A DNA stretch of 64,000 nucleotides from Nipponacmea schrenckii (lineage: Eukaryota > Mollusca > Gastropoda > Lottiidae), in assembly GCA_030562195.1 (NCBI GenBank), contig JAUJPP010000005.1, positions 3,534,001-3,598,000 of the forward strand. Reading direction: 5' to 3'. Numbering within the stretch: the first letter of the stretch is position 1; the number at the start of each line of letters is the position of its first letter. Both the position numbers and the translations under genes were made by a program. The notes under the pieces are model-generated. The model worked only from the letters and a program-made list of their open reading frames with translations, did not search any database and had not been told where the DNA came from. Positions 24,355-38,800 of this stretch are shown one piece after another.

Positions 24355-27300
24355 GTTTGACAATACTTGCACGTAAAACCTGGTTTTGTCAACTTAGATA
24401 TTTTTAAAAGTTTTCTAGAACTTCACAATATATCTATCAGATACTAGAGTGTTAACAAGATCTACAATTCGCCTTCATAGAGTCCACAATATTTCGTTCA
24501 GTGAGTTCACAATTTGCTTTCAGGGAGTCCTCAAGATCCCCCTTTCCAAACTACCTCTTTCATAGAGTTCACAATTTGCTTTAAATAATTCACACTTCGA
24601 CTTCAGAGAACTAGAAAGACACCCTGTCCATAATATTTTAACAAGAATTTACGATTCGCTTTCAGAGAGTCCACAATACCCCTGTGAAAGAACCAGGGAG
24701 TCAACTTTTCAAAGAGTCCACAGTATCTCATTCAGAGCGTCCACAATATCCCTTTTAGCGAGTCTTCATAATTTCTAATGTTATGTTGAGTTGGTTTATT
24801 ATTTTCGTACGTGCACCCATCTATGCAAATACTTTAACGTTTGATTCGTGTTTGTTTGTTTTTTAAATCCAGTGTTTACTTGGAGGTGCATTTAATGCAG
24901 ATTGTATCCGATGTACATGTTCTCGGGGATTATTTGTTCGGATGGGATAATGAGGATTTTCTAGGCTTAGCTGCAATTACCGAAGTATGTTTAAAGAAGA
25001 TACAATGCAATTTCAGCTACACTTATCACATTTTAGAATAACGATTTGGCGTGTAGTTAATCTACAATTTATAAAAAAGGGGAAAGGACAACCGATCTTT
25101 GAAGTAGATAACAGACGGGGAATCAGAAAGGAGCTTATGTAAAAGCAGAAATGTAAAAACGAGAATCTGTGCTATACCAAGAAAGTGTTATCCCAATAAC
25201 GAAAATATTGTTATGGGGAACGAAAATATTGTTGTAAAATCTAAAAAAAACTTCTCCAATACATATACAAAGGCTCGAAAATATCTATCGAAGCCCTATA
25301 ACGGCAGCTATCAATGCCACTTTCCACAATGAAAGTCAGTTATGGGGTTGACCTACAATCAATGACATAGTCACGAAATTAACATGTTCCTTAATGAATT
25401 ACTCAGATTCTGAATCAAAATTAAGTAATGTTTATCAACGCATCTGGAATTTCACTCTCTTAATTTATTTACCATTTGGTTGAAATCCTAATATAAACTA
25501 ATTACCGCTAGGTTTAAAGGGATAGCGTCGACAAAATTTTCAAAACGATAAAAAGAGTAGAACCGAAAGCTAGATCGCCAATGCCTTACATCCAAAAATA
25601 AAACTATCGGAAACACTGTCTGCAACATTCCAGTCACAAAACGTAACAAATGCCTCAAGTCAGTGGATATAAGGTAAATTAAAAATTCCTCTTTTGCTGT
25701 CGCATGGTTCCAACTGCCTCTTATCCCAACATAACGTTCACTCGATGCCTTTAATCCAAACCAGAGTGCTTCAAGTCAGAACATGTACATTAACTTATCT
25801 GGACTCAAAGTATGGTTCCAACTGCCTCAAATCCGAACAAAGACGATATCATCTCATGCCTCGAATAGCCGTAAATATAATAGTGGCCAAACTGCATCAA
25901 CTCCGTAAACAGCACGTCGTCAGGTCGTACTATTGTGTTTATTTTGACCACTTGACGGTGACAAGCCACAAAATTCCTCAGACATGACTACGTTGGCGGT
26001 AACCTCTTTTATCAGAGATCGATAATCTCCACCCCTCCCACACACAAACTGCCAAATTATTCACCTTAAGGACTGTTGTTTGTGGTCTATTTTTTTAATT
26101 AAGGTACATTTGAAGAAATAGTCAGGTAGGGTCATTATGTTGCTTGGTTGAATAGGATGGATTACAGGAACCACAGACGACTGACTGGAATGATGTAAAT
26201 AGATTCTATCAGTGTCCCTGATACACGTACAATTCCATGAATCCCCCTTTTTTTAAGAGAAACTAGTTAGTACACTTGATGTTTTGGCAGCTGATTTTTT
26301 TTTTGTTGGCAAAAACCAAAATCCCCGCTTTACGTCTAAATATGTTGGAGATTATATGTATTATTTGGAATTATGTTTCTCGATAAAAGATAATACATAG
26401 GATCATATTTTTGGTAATTTTCGTTTGAGAGCTGTGCCAATTGTTGATCAGTTTTTCTAGTAATCCTGTTAGTGTAAGGCAGGGTTCTGTGTTATATCTA
26501 TGTCTTTTAAACCTTCGCGCAAATAAACTTTAAAAGTGGTGTCAATTTTGGTTGTAATTTTACTTACGACTGACTAGTAATTTCTCTGTGGCCCTTTTTT
26601 TAAATTTGAGCGAGAGGAGAACACCCCTCCCCCTATTTTCCAACCCCCTCTTATTACCAATACGTCTGGATGATGAAGACTACAAGTATTCAAAACCCAA
26701 GCTATGCTCTTGTTAATCGAGACAAATAGGTCTTTTTGTGAACAGTGGTACATATGTTGACTTTCACAAAACTGGAAGGTCTAATGGGGCGTTTTCGCTC
26801 ACCAATTGCTAACTAAAGGTTATAGACTTTCAGATTTTTGGCAGCCAACAAACAGTACTGTTTCACATATTCTCTAAAAATCCCGATTCTGAAATCCTCA
26901 ATTTTTGGACCAAAATTGTTGATTTTTGGCCAGTTAGATACGAGTAATTCCGAACAAACCGTGACTCGAAGGTTCAGAATGTGCCGACTGATTAGACAAA
27001 TTATCACCAATCAGTGTCACTCAAGTTGATTTTTGACTCAGTTGAATAATACTGATAGTTTATTGGATAGTTAGAAATTTAAACCAATGAAAAATAGATA
27101 CTGCTATTCTGGTTCTGGGTTAAGAACTGTTCAGTCATTAATTGGATTAATCACCTTTTAAAAAATCCAACCTTCTCTTATTCCCATTCATCATGCCCCC
27201 CTCCCTCTTGTTACCCACTCCATATCTTATTAAACATCCCCACCCCTCCCATCTTATTCCGCCTACCCCACCCTCTTCATGCAAAATCTAGTCATGGTTT

Positions 27301-30300
27301 TTTGACCGATTATCAGCCTACACTATATTCACCGGGCTTAATTTGATAATTATGTATTATTAGACTATTTATTTCATTACCGTACTAATTAACATTTTTT
27401 CCACTCAATAAACATAGTTATGCAAAACGAAAGGAAATAGAGAGTTGTATGAAGACTACTATGTGCAGTGTGCAGTGTGGGAATTTTCGGTTAGACAGTG
27501 GAAGTAGCCGTTTACTTTTAACGATCCAACTGTCGATGAGGTCTTTAAGGTGCATAGCTTGTAGAACGTGGAGTCTCTGTTTATTGTCAGTGTTAACAAT
27601 CAAAGATATAGACGGTGGTAAATCCAATATTTGAGGTACAACAAAGCCTCAATAAAGAATCGGTCATCCATTCAAATGACCGCTTTCACTTTCGCTAATG
27701 TCATTAGCCGCGGACAAACTTTGACGACCATTTCATTACGACTTGACCCGGTTATGCCAATATTTGCGTTGCGTCATAACACAGTGTTCTATATCCAATT
27801 TACAACCTATATCGGGTCGTAACAATGAGTTAAAAAAATTTACGGTTGGTTTATGAACTTTTTACTGTTTTGGTGTTTCAGAGTTATTGCCCTTGACATG
27901 TGAATAATATGTGAATATATTGACGAGAAGGATAAGTAAGTTTCGTTCAACAGGATTCCCCAAAGGCTCTACACGTTAAAGATCCCTTCAAAAATAACAA
28001 TAAAAATGCCTACTTACATCTACAAAATCGTGTATTTTCTCCTTCATTTTCAAATATGCTTTTCAGCTTATCGTATCATTTCAGCTAAATCCACAGACAA
28101 TAGCACAATATCACACTTTCCTATAGTCTATGGGCACAAACTGTGCTCCTTCTTTGGAACAATGACAACTGGGAAACTAAAGGAAAATCGGACAATCACT
28201 TAACTAGATTTATTTTTAATTGTCTCCTTTGATTATCAGATAATCCGTTAAACTGTTAAGACACTTTAATTCGGATTAAATCCGGATTAGTTAATTTCTT
28301 CAATTTTCGGCTAATTAGCTACTGGAAATTTGATTGTGAAGGCCTCTTCTTATTTGTCTAAAAATAGAAAATATAGCGTTTCAAAAAAAAATGATGAATG
28401 AATGAGGACTTTTTAAAGTGCATAAGTGTAGTTTTTATAATAAATATTTGCTTATACCAGCCCGGTTGATAAACTATACTTCTTTATTTATAGATATCAA
28501 AGATAGTGTAAATCCGGGACACTTGTATTTACTTCGCTTCACCATCCCAGTTGACTTCAGTGGTGTTTACAATAGTGACGACATAATCTGAATTACAGGA
28601 ATCACGATTTCTAAAGAAAATCAGAATGATGTCCAAGGGAGTTATAAGTATCCCTGATACACGTATTTGGGTTAGAATAATTATTATGTACGGTTATTCT
28701 CTACCCCTATTGAACACAAAGTTTTGGATTTTTCCATTGACTGAAAAGTGGAAGAAATTTTTTTAACATTATTTTCATAGATTTTATTTTGAACTTTTAT
28801 AAAGAAAAATCTAAAAGAATTTTTAATTTAGAAAAGAAAATGGCCCTTCTCACTTTAAACTTCTTTCTACAAATATTTATATTTCATGCATAATCATAAT
28901 AGTTATAGCACAGAATGGTGGGCGTGTCCTAAAAATAAGTGGTATGAAACAAATGACACAGCAGTTACCATTCACGGAGAATTGTTGGGGTAAAACTTAT
29001 TTTCTTCTACCCTTCCCTGATTTCAATGAGTTATATAATTTAAAGGAAAATTTGCATAAAAATAATAAAAAATTTGTTTACATTATTCATTGACATTGTA
29101 AATTCTTCTTGTACGATGGTTAGTTTAGGACGCGTTAATTTTTTTTTTTTTTTTATGATTTTTTTTTTAATAAACATTTTTATCAGTTCAAAAGACAAAA
29201 ATACTAAACAAAAATAGAAAAAATGGCAGATGAATTCGCCCAAAGGAAAATTCAGAAACGAATATCACTTGAAACAGATTCGCATTGATATTAAAAAACT
29301 TGATTAGGAGTGTGTTCAAGAATATCATTCTCTTTGTAAAGTTTTGAGGTAGGACGTAAAACTCCATTCATTTTATTTCATTTGCAAAGTTTTGATAAAA
29401 ATAATTATGCAGTCATTTAATTTGGACACAACACTTTCATGGGTTATTCACAAGAAAAATATCCACCTTCACGTTAGCTTACATAATGAACAAAAATGGA
29501 CATAAAACGTCTCCCTGAGGCGAACCTCTTAAACAATTCATTATACATGTCACAATTATCGCGTATTGTTTTCGTCTTTATTGTTATCCGATTAGGATGT
29601 GTTTGAGACAATATAGGTCAACTATAGGTGGACAGTACACTTCTGTTGGATTTAATGTTGGTGAGGGACCCAGGGAGAAAAAATAGGGGGAGAGGGCTGG
29701 GTAGTATTAACTCAATTGACAAGATTTCCGATGGATTATGCTGCAGATTCATCGTGATTGCTCAGAAAGAAAATTATATTAAAGCTATGGACTCAAAACA
29801 TTGAGGAAAGTGTACCGTTGACCTTTATCAGTTTAGAAGATCACTTACCGTGTGTTATCTATTTCATTAAAGTCAATAATCCAAATAACTCCCGATAAAC
29901 AAATTAGAGCTTCTGTGTCAGAAGTGTGGTATATGAAATCCTAATCTCCAATAAACGTTTTAAATTACCGTGGTATATCACTCGTAATGCCCTCTCGTAA
30001 TAAAAAGAAATGGGATATAAACACCTTTGTATGCTATATTATGTTCTTTCAAAGGACATCCGAGGGAATTTCTATTCTATATATATTCGAATAGTGACCC
30101 CTTTGAATGACACCCAATGAATAATTATGTATATTATTTAAATTCCGATCCACTTCTTAAACACGTATCATCACCGATATTGTCCTGTATTACCATGAAA
30201 TATCCCTGTTATTGCCCTCTCCAACAGTCCAACTATGAAATAACACCGATAATGCCTTGTAAAACATGTAAGTTATTCAATGACCTATTCATCCCTTATG

Positions 30301-33300
30301 TATTTGATCAGCCCCTTTTTACAACCACGTGGGAGTAGCCTAAAGGGTTAAGAACCCTGTACTAGATACTAGTTTAACCCTACTTGACTCACTGTTGTAA
30401 ATGATATACTTCTTCCCCTTCATTAATCTAAATCCAATCCTTAATATGGATTTATTTTTAATACCATTTTTAAATCGGATTCAAGAGACCTAAATATGTC
30501 TGTTTTTAGTGATCATATAACGTTGAGTGAATATACTTCGAGAGCCTTAACCTAAAAAGGATACCCAAATCATAAGAAACAAACCCAAAACCCAAGTTAT
30601 TACATAAACAAAATATACTCGTACCTAATATTTGTACCCAAATGCGTATCGTAACGTGATAATTTCTACTTTACACCTTAAAAGTGATATGATATGATAT
30701 TGTTAATAGAATGTTACCCAACGATATTTTATTTCAAATACCCAATACCCCCAAAAAGATGCCCCAAAACCTTAAACGATACCCCCCAAAAAAACGACAG
30801 GATGACTTACCAAAATATGTGTTACCCGAATCCTTAGAAATAAGTCGTATTTCTCCGGTGTTTTACTCAGAACTGCACTCCCATAATTACCAAATAAACG
30901 ACGTGACCCATAATAGGGGATATGATCACGATAGTCGCAGGTAATTATTTGAATGGGTTCACTCAATCGTAACGGGTGACATGATAAAATTGACAAACGC
31001 CAACCTGCCATTGTTCGAGAAACAACTCGGACATATACCAGAGGTAGGGCCAAATAGTTATATCGATTATGCGATTTGATATATTTGAATGAAGTTTTAC
31101 GTTCTTCTTCCGCGTATCAGTTCGGCTGTATTTGGACCTGATAGGCATGTTCGACATAGAAGCCCGTATACCCGGTATTATTAAATGACAGAATCCCTAT
31201 AAAACTAAGTTATTATTGAAAAACGTTTGATAAATTTGTTACTCGTTTTTCAAAAGTTAATTGCATTTTGCATTAATCGGATTATATAAGGATCATGTTA
31301 TGTTATCTATGGCAGCAGATATATCTATTATGCCCTTAATGGTCAAGTTTAAATTTTAAAATTAATTTTCATTCTAAGACGTGTTATTCCTTTACGTTTT
31401 AAAGATTAAATCACGTGGACTTTCAAACCTCTCTTTTGTTTACCCGAGGCTCTTTTCGATCGTCAGTCCCGACCTCACCCGAATGTGGATGACAAAAAGA
31501 AAAAGAATGTGAATCTGGGAAAATAAAACCTAAATATTTATAGGGATGCGGAAAAAGATAATAAGTAGTTGAATCAGAAAAAAAGTTATCTTTTAACATA
31601 GCAAGTCGAGCGTGTAATCAAATTTTACCGTCGTCATAACATCGCCATAAAAGGGGATGCAATATCACTTGATATACGCCTTGATATATATCAGATTGGA
31701 AGGTGCTTTCTGGCTACTGTATGAAAAACGGTTGCCATTTTGGCTTCAATATACAAATTTCTGATTTCCAGTCTTGGTTCCTGGAATTAAAAGAAATATG
31801 CCTTGATCTTATTTCAAAGAAGAAAGAAATCACAACTTTCAGAAGAACGAAAGAGTTCCGTGGACAATTCCAACAAAATCCTTTTATCATTAACGTAGAA
31901 CTCCAGAGCCCTGTCTATACGGTAGATACCACGGTATAACTACAGGAACTACAGGAACTACAGGAACTTCGATTAGAGATTGATATGTTTTGACTAGTGC
32001 CATTATAGTAAGACGAATGTAATTGACAAGTTTCGGATTCCCACAAAATATTTTGACTACTGGATTGAAGTGTTGTGACATATTTAAATGTTTTGAACCC
32101 AATTTGATCGACATGTTATGACTTCTGTCAAAAATTTATTATGCAAAAATATTTTATTGACATCTTGTCATTTTAAAACTATTAAAGAGGCATTGTACTC
32201 AGTATTTTTTTTCGGTCAACAGGGCTTGATTTCGGCTATACGTATTACTTAATAGACTTATACTCCGACGTCCAGTTCTTTTGCAATTTGGCACCAGACA
32301 AAAATGCTAGGAGTATCGTCGTGCAATCTACAAATAAAACTTACGATAGCTGTAAAAATACCAGTATATAGTAATTGGAGAATATTTTTAATATCTGGTC
32401 ACAATTATATGGATAACAATTATTTTATTAAAAAACTTGCGACGTTTCGACAAGGGTACTGCTGTCTTTATCAAGTTACTTAATAAAGTAATTGTTACCC
32501 ACATTATTGTGTCCAGAGATACTACAAGAGTAAACGGTTTGGATTTATGACTGTAGGATTTACCTCCCTTGATTTTGATTATTTTACGTACACAGCACAT
32601 ATATGGAAATATGAGCTAAAACAGTTGTATTCGGGTGTATTTATGATGTAAACGTTACTGAAGGCAAAAAGAAACGTAAAGTTTATAAAGGTGGCTGATA
32701 AATTCTTTATTATCCTTCGTACCATTCGGGCAAAACCGTCTCGTGGTCTAAGGGGGATAATTTCAAAATGAATGTGTTCTGGAACTTTATTGGATTTGAC
32801 TCAAGATCTCGGTGTTTTTCAACCCTCTAATGCAGCTGCAACCTCATTTATCACGAGCATGAAAAGAAGCTGTGTTTAAGTCGGCTAATCCGACCTGCTT
32901 TAGGCAGAGACAAGAGGTTACTATGTTTAAATTGCGGGGTTCCTCACTTTCTCGACCTGCACCTAAATCGAATGTTAGAATGGCGAGTCGTTCGGATACG
33001 ACACCTAAGCAAACACCCAGGTACTACAGGCTCGAATGAAATTTGAGATTTGGGGGGGGGGGGGGGTGGGGTTTTGCAAAATAAGCTCTTACAAAGGTGA
33101 AGGGGCACGAGCATAGTTACGCCAATACGCCACTGTATATTTAACTGTAAGTACGTTCTGTATTGGCCTTTTTGTCGGGCGCGTGCTATGGTATATCGAG
33201 GTTTAATGAAATAATTACTTTATGAGATAAGCCCTATTGTATATAGTCATCGTAACTTTACAGTTATTGGTAGTGACGTGTATTAATAAAATACTATCGT

Positions 33301-35570
33301 CGTCGTACCAGTTTAGAAATGGAGTGGAGTATTACGTCCTACTATTATATACCTGAGTATGCTAATGAGGGAATTTTATCAATTTTGAAATGTATGACCG
33401 AGTTGTTTGTTTGGGAATATATGAAGAAGTGCTTTGCTTGTTAATGGGCGACTTTAGAAATTCATAAATAATCTTCGATTGATGACGTCACTGATCCTAA
33501 AATTATCTAACAGGAGTGTAAATAAGCGGATATGGGCCAACAGACAGGATCCTCGTATACTTAAAATTGAACAAATGTCAGTCAATACGAGCAATAATAT
33601 AAGTGCATAGCTTACACTACACACTGTTATGATAAACTACAGATATATACCCCCCCCCTTTACGAGTAACCCCCTCCCACCCTCTCTCACCCCCATCCCG
33701 AAATTATTCCTAATGATATTACACCATGTGTATCATTATGTTCAAATTTTTTTAAAGAATTTGTAATTCTAAATTTTTTACATTTTACTTAATAAAAGAA
33801 ATAAAAGATAATAGTCAAATTCAATAATGTTTCACATTTTTACCACATCCCCTCCCACAAAAAAAAAAAAAAAAAAAAAACAATAATAAAAAAAAAAAAA
33901 TTAAATAAAAATTTATTAACATTTGGACTTAAAATTATTAATTATGTCAAAAAGGGATTGGCCTGATCATTAAATCAAACTGAATTCAGATATTAAATTT
34001 TTTAAATTTTCGTTTTATACCATTAGCCGCCCTATCCTCTTCCCCAAAACCCTCCTTCCCCCAAATCCCACCCCCACGAAAAAGAAAAAAAATTGTCCAA
34101 ATTAATAAAAAAAAATTTTCTACAGTGCTGACCAAACATGAAATTTTCTCATGATAAATTTTTTAAGAATTTTCTGATTGTAAATTTTGGCATCGCGATC
34201 CCTGAAAATTGAAAGAAAATTATTTATCGCCTGTTCATGCCATATTAGCCTATAACCAAGTTTGTCCCAGTAGGCTAGGACACAGGCCAGAATATAGGCT
34301 TGTTATGCGAGTTAGTATAACAGCACGTAGTCCATTGCTACCAGACTAATCAATTCGTAGGCCTTTTTCTGCCAAGGAGTTAATATTTTGGCCATTTTTC
34401 GGTTGAAAGAGTCAAAATGAACAAAATGTGTGATTATTTTCCAAAAATGTCCCTACATAATTCCAAATTTACAGGAATTCGAAAAAAAATTTCCATTAGT
34501 TTTTTATATCACTCAACAATGGATTTTGAAGCTCTCTATGCTATAGGAAATTTACATTGACTTCGTTTTTGGTCCAAAAAACTCTATTTCCTTTGAAATT
34601 TCCTCAAAATAGGAAATTTGACATGATATTCTTAACTTAGTTCAAATTGGAAACCAAATTGTCACCAAATATGAAGTTTTATGCAGTTAGAAATTGTTGA
34701 TTTTTCTGCATGTTTTGACTACGAAGAAACCGAATTAAAACCCAAGTACAAAATAGACTCCACGTATGAGCTTTGTAATTTTCTTAATAATTCACAAAGT
34801 TCTGGATAGAAAATTGTTAAATTTGGACACAGGGTGTAAATCGATAAAATAAAATAATTCATGAAAAAAAATTAGGCACTTTTAATTAAATTTTGGGAGA
34901 AATGGGCTCGTTTTTATAATCACATAAATCTGAGAATCGTCCAAATACGACGCCATGTTAGAAAATTATCACTCGAAAGGTCAAAACTTTTAGGCTGAAT
35001 TTCTCCAAAATTCCATGACCCTGGTTAGAAATTTTGATACCCCCGGATTCCCTGTGGTCATAGAAGTACTCAAACGAAATTTTGGGAAAATTCATCCAAA
35101 AATAAGGGCGTTTCAAGCATAAAACAAGTTGCCCTATAGGGCCCACGATAGTGAAAATGGCGGAGTTGGAGTCTTTTTCTGTTATACTTAGGTCCCCGAA
35201 ATTTCGAATTTATACCCATTTGAAAAAATCGGATAAATACCAAATTTTGTAGACATGTAGAAGGGACATCGTATTTTCAGACTGTAAAATTTATTTTTTG
35301 TAACTTTTCAAGAATTAATAAATTTTGAGTGATTTCAAGACCATATATTGCTCGAGAATCTTAAAATTTCCACTTAAAACGTAAAATTCTACAAAAATAA
35401 TCGACGGAAATTATTCATCTTCGGTGAAAATTAGGATAAATGTATCCTCTATTAGTACCCAAAAGATTTTTGGGCTGACTCAATAATTAAGCGTATTAAT
35501 TAACGCCCGAAGAGAACATAGGAAACACAATCAAATTCGACTATTAGTTTTCGGACGATAACAACCGCTA
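24355..35570. other. Intergenic region, no gene supported
   Basis: About 11 kb without a splice-flanked coding block or long credible open frame. It holds an imperfect tract with ACTGCCTCAAATCC words (25690-25930), diverged copies of the 60-bp repeat (26180-26240, 28600-28665), SINE-tail fragments (29345-29385, 33320-33345), poly-C/G and poly-A runs (33050-33065, 33860-33900), and otherwise plain AT-rich DNA. Confidence 0.5.
24470..24775. repeat. Degenerate GAGTCCACAATAT repeats
   Basis: The phrase agagtccacaatat recurs about eight times at 25-50 bp spacing just upstream (minus sense) of first exon A. The word gagtccacat also appears at 7380-7690. Confidence 0.6.
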
Positions 35571-35708
35571 AACTATATAGTGCTTTCTTTGACGTCCGCG
35601 CTGAGTTAATAACAAGTGCGCGTGATCAGAGAGCTTCATTCGACATTATCGTCTGCTACTAGAAGTTTGCAAGAAGTCTCTCTGAGGAAAAATCTCTAAA
35701 CCAGAACC
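35571..35708 (+). promoter_or_regulatory. Promoter and 5' leader of the linker histone gene
   Basis: A TATA-type box (CTATATAG) lies at 35573-35580 about 130 bp before the ATG. A CRE-like TGACGTC follows at 35590-35596. The start context is AACCATGG, close to the animal optimum. The transcription start is inferred near 35605. Confidence 0.6.
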
Positions 35709-36290
35709 ATGGCCGATACAGATGCTGCACCAGCCGTCGCTGCACCCAAAACCAAGACACCAAAGAAGAAAGTCGTCAAGGCAAAGAAACCAAGCAGCCA
35801 TCCTAAATACAGTGACATGATCAAAGCTGCCGTCACCGCTCTAAAGGAACGAGGTGGCTCCTCACGACAGGCCATTTTGAAATACATTTTGGCAAACTAC
35901 AACGTTGGAAAGGACTCCAAAACCGTCAACAACCACTTGAAACTTGCTTTGAGAGCCGGAGTGAAGAATGGTAAATTGAAACAATCAAAAGGAACTGGTG
36001 CCTCCGGATCTTTCCGACTTGGTGAATCTAAAGCCGAAAAGAAACCAAAAGCCAAGAAAGTTGCCGCTAAGAAACCAGCAGCCGCTGCCAAGAAAGCCAA
36101 GAGCCCTAAGAAGGTCAAGGCCAAGAAACCAAAAGCCGCTGGTGAAAAGAAAGTCAAGACACCCAAAAAGGCTAAAAAACCAAAAGTCGCCGCAGCAAAG
36201 AAGTCTCCAGCAAAAGTCAAGAAAGCCGTTAAACCGAAAGTAGCCAAGAAGAAGTCACCAAAAAAGAAGGCCACCCCTAAGAAGAAATAA
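35709..36290 (+). CDS. Linker histone H1, H1.0/H5-like replacement type
   Basis: An intronless frame of 193 residues. Residues 1-29 are a basic, Ala/Lys N-terminal tail; about 30-106 form the winged-helix globular domain (HPKYSDMIKAAV, GSSRQAILKYI, LKQSKGTGASGSFRLG); 107-193 are a Lys/Ala/Pro tail with several SPKK/TPKK kinase-type motifs. HPKYSDMI and GSSRQ.I.KYI resemble vertebrate H1.0/H5 more than S-phase H1. It binds linker DNA at the nucleosome dyad and compacts chromatin. No histone 3' stem-loop is visible after the stop, while AATAAA overlaps the stop region (36287-36292) and ATTAAA is present near 36645, so the mRNA is probably polyadenylated. The gene stands alone, outside any histone cluster. 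Confidence 0.95.
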   Translation: MADTDAAPAVAAPKTKTPKKKVVKAKKPSSHPKYSDMIKAAVTALKERGGSSRQAILKYILANYNVGKDSKTVNNHLKLALRAGVKNGKLKQSKGTGASGSFRLGESKAEKKPKAKKVAAKKPAAAAKKAKSPKKVKAKKPKAAGEKKVKTPKKAKKPKVAAAKKSPAKVKKAVKPKVAKKKSPKKKATPKKK

Positions 36291-36659
36291 ATAAACAATG
36301 GTGTTTTTAGGACGAATTCGACAGTGATATTTGGAAACGTTTCAAAGGACGATGAATTCGATTAACGATTTTTATTCGAACGGGTAGTTATTCATTTTTT
36401 GTTATTCATCAACATTGTGCTAAACTAAAGACTTCGAATGGACGCAGAGTTGGAATCGGGCAGTTAAACTACAACAAAGACTCCGGAGCAACCCGATTTG
36501 TGACTTTTGTGTTTGTTCATAAACCATTTCGAGTCCTGATTGACTTAAACTATCATCATTGACGTCATCATTATGTAAATATTCATCATCGTGCAATCAT
36601 CATTAATTTTTAACTTAATAATAGTTATTTTTTATCATGTTTCATTAAACATTGTGTAC

Positions 36660-38050
36660 ATATTTTCACCTTCATACCGATAAGAAAAAAAAGTATGAAA
36701 ACCGAATTTCTGTTTCTTTCTTTTGAATTTATAATCTGCCGATTTTGTCCGTACGTCCGGGGGTTGCTTGAGACTAAATTGATGAATTTATCTCAATTTT
36801 TTTTTTTTTTTTTTGCAAAATGAGGGGTAAAGGATTCAAAACCAAATTTCAAATATGAGCGGCCGGGATACAAAGAAAATAGAATATAAAAATCAGATTG
36901 TTCGCGCCTTCTGTCGCGCTAGATTACCCCCTCCCCTCAGAAAAAAACGGGTTTGTTGTAAAGGAACACTCAAGTCGATGGAGACTATTTGAAGCGTGCA
37001 CGCAATTCCGAAATGTCACCCATACCGTCTGATGTTTTGAGTTGACAGATGTTTTTCTTTTTAAATTTCAAACATGTGTCAAGATTTCGCGCTCTTTTCG
37101 ATAGCAGACGACAAATTCGCGGGGTTTATTTGGCTTGAGTAAACAATATACTATTTCATTAGGGAAATTTGAAAGAAGACGACACACTCGTGTTTATATG
37201 AGCATAATAGCGATTGATAAGCAAATTCTTCTATCAAATATCGTAGATTTGCGGAGGTAGGTTCCAAGATAATTTTATACTGAAGAATTTTTGGAAAGCA
37301 CAATTCGATATACATACATAGAAAAATCTATATGAAGACGTATTGACAATGTAGACGTTGGATGGTGGTTGTGTCGGGTCAAATTATTGTTTAAGAGAAT
37401 GATATCCGGCAATTCTTTCTCTTTTCATACTTCTACGTTCTACGCCAATTATTGGGCAGGCCGGATATGGCCGGCAAGTCTTTCATTATCTTTTCTTAAT
37501 TTTAAGTTCAACGTGGCATCCTCATTATTGAGCAGGGTGGCAAGACAGGATATGGCCGGCAGTTCTTTCTATTAATTCTACGTTAGGCTCGGCATCCCCA
37601 TTGTTGGGCAAGATACCAGTATAAGTGCTACAGAAATTAGAAGAAACAGTCGTGTGCCTTGTGTATTCACTTTTATTTCTATTGCACAGGTTATCTCAAT
37701 CGTTCCATGAATATCAGCGTAGTTAGCTCCCTTTCATTATCATTTCTCTAAGCTTTCTCCAATCGGGCAGTTCAACACACCAATAATGATAATGCAGCGT
37801 TTGTGTTTCAATGGCAGTGAAAGTCTCCAAGAATGAGGGTACAAAAAAGGAACAGAAATTTATTAAGGGGACAACATTACTGTTGAACAGCTGAGGGCGC
37901 AAACATGGTACCCTCGAGATTATATGCATATTATACAACTACTGGCAACGCAAAACCGCAAAAGGTTCCCTCACTGTAAACTGCTTGACGTTGACCGTCT
38001 TCACTTCAGGAAGCCGAAGCATTAGCCTCCATAAGCTACTGCATAAAGAA
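36660..38050. other. Intergenic stretch between H1 and the lectin/kringle gene
   Basis: No gene is seen. It contains a degenerate roughly 64-bp repeat (37395-37620) with GATATGGCCGGCAAGTCTTT and ATTGTTGGGCAAG phrases. A minus-strand AATAAA at 38062-38057, about 92 nt after the stop at 38154, is a candidate poly(A) signal for the gene to the right. Confidence 0.5.
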
Positions 38051-38153
38051 AAAGATTTTATTTGGAAATGTATATACATGTATATAATAGCAAAAATACT
38101 CTTTGAGTTATAGGTTATATCTATTAACGTCTATTTATAGATCCGATCGTATA

Positions 38154-38800
38154 TCACGTCATTTCAATCGATTTCGGCTCCTCCGCTTTGGATTTGAGAA
38201 ATTTTGAAATGGCCATCTTCAGGTGATGAAGCAACGATATAAAATCTGTAAACATGAAAAATCCTAAATAAACGATTATTATAATCATCGCAGTGGATCC
38301 AATCGAAGTTGAAGTAACACTGTCGTCCCAAGCGCTGAATTTTTTGGATCGCGTCTTGATCAATTTAGCCTTGTCTAAGGTCAGATCACTATAAATCCTT
38401 CTCCGCATGATTTCTATTGGGTCTGTTAAGCTTCCGGTCAAACACTTACAGGGACAGATCCTGTTTTGGGGAAACGGAGTATTCGCTGGCGTTGTTGAAA
38501 CATTCACAGCAGTTGATGTGGACGGAGATGTTGGGGTGGGCTCTATAGATGATGTCGTAAGCATTGTCTGTGATGACGGTTCCAAGGAATTCGTGGAAAA
38601 GCTACCAAAACTTGATGATAGGTCATTAAACAGATCCGTTGAAGCAAAAGTTACACCCGAAGTTGTGACGTAATCTGATGACATCAGAACGTCAAATGAC
38701 GTCGTTGCTATTGACGTTTCGCTTGACGACATCGGAGGTACGGATGAATCTACGAATGAACTTGGTTCCATCACTGATGAACTGGATATTTCTGGTATGT
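38154..38800 (-). CDS. Last exon: Ser/Thr stalk, membrane span and cytoplasmic tail
   Basis: It encodes a Ser/Thr/Pro-rich stalk of about 115 residues (SSSVMEPSSFVDSS; SIEPTPTSPSTS), then ICPCKCLTG, a basic segment MRRRIYSDLTLDKAK, a hydrophobic span TAMIIIIVYLGFFMFTDFIS and a short Lys/Glu tail ending EMT before TGA at 38156-38154. The CPCKC plus basic helix just outside the span is also seen in other molluscan lectin-like receptors as far as I recall, which is not verified here. Confidence 0.85.

Noticed and set aside
30711..31053. Overlapping open frames on both strands as genes
   Set aside because: Short, no domain, no splice or start support, ordinary for AT-rich intergenic DNA.
35897..36298. 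Long minus-strand open frame over the H1 gene
   Set aside because: It is the antisense shadow of a Lys-rich coding region: Phe/Leu/Ala-rich with no support of its own.
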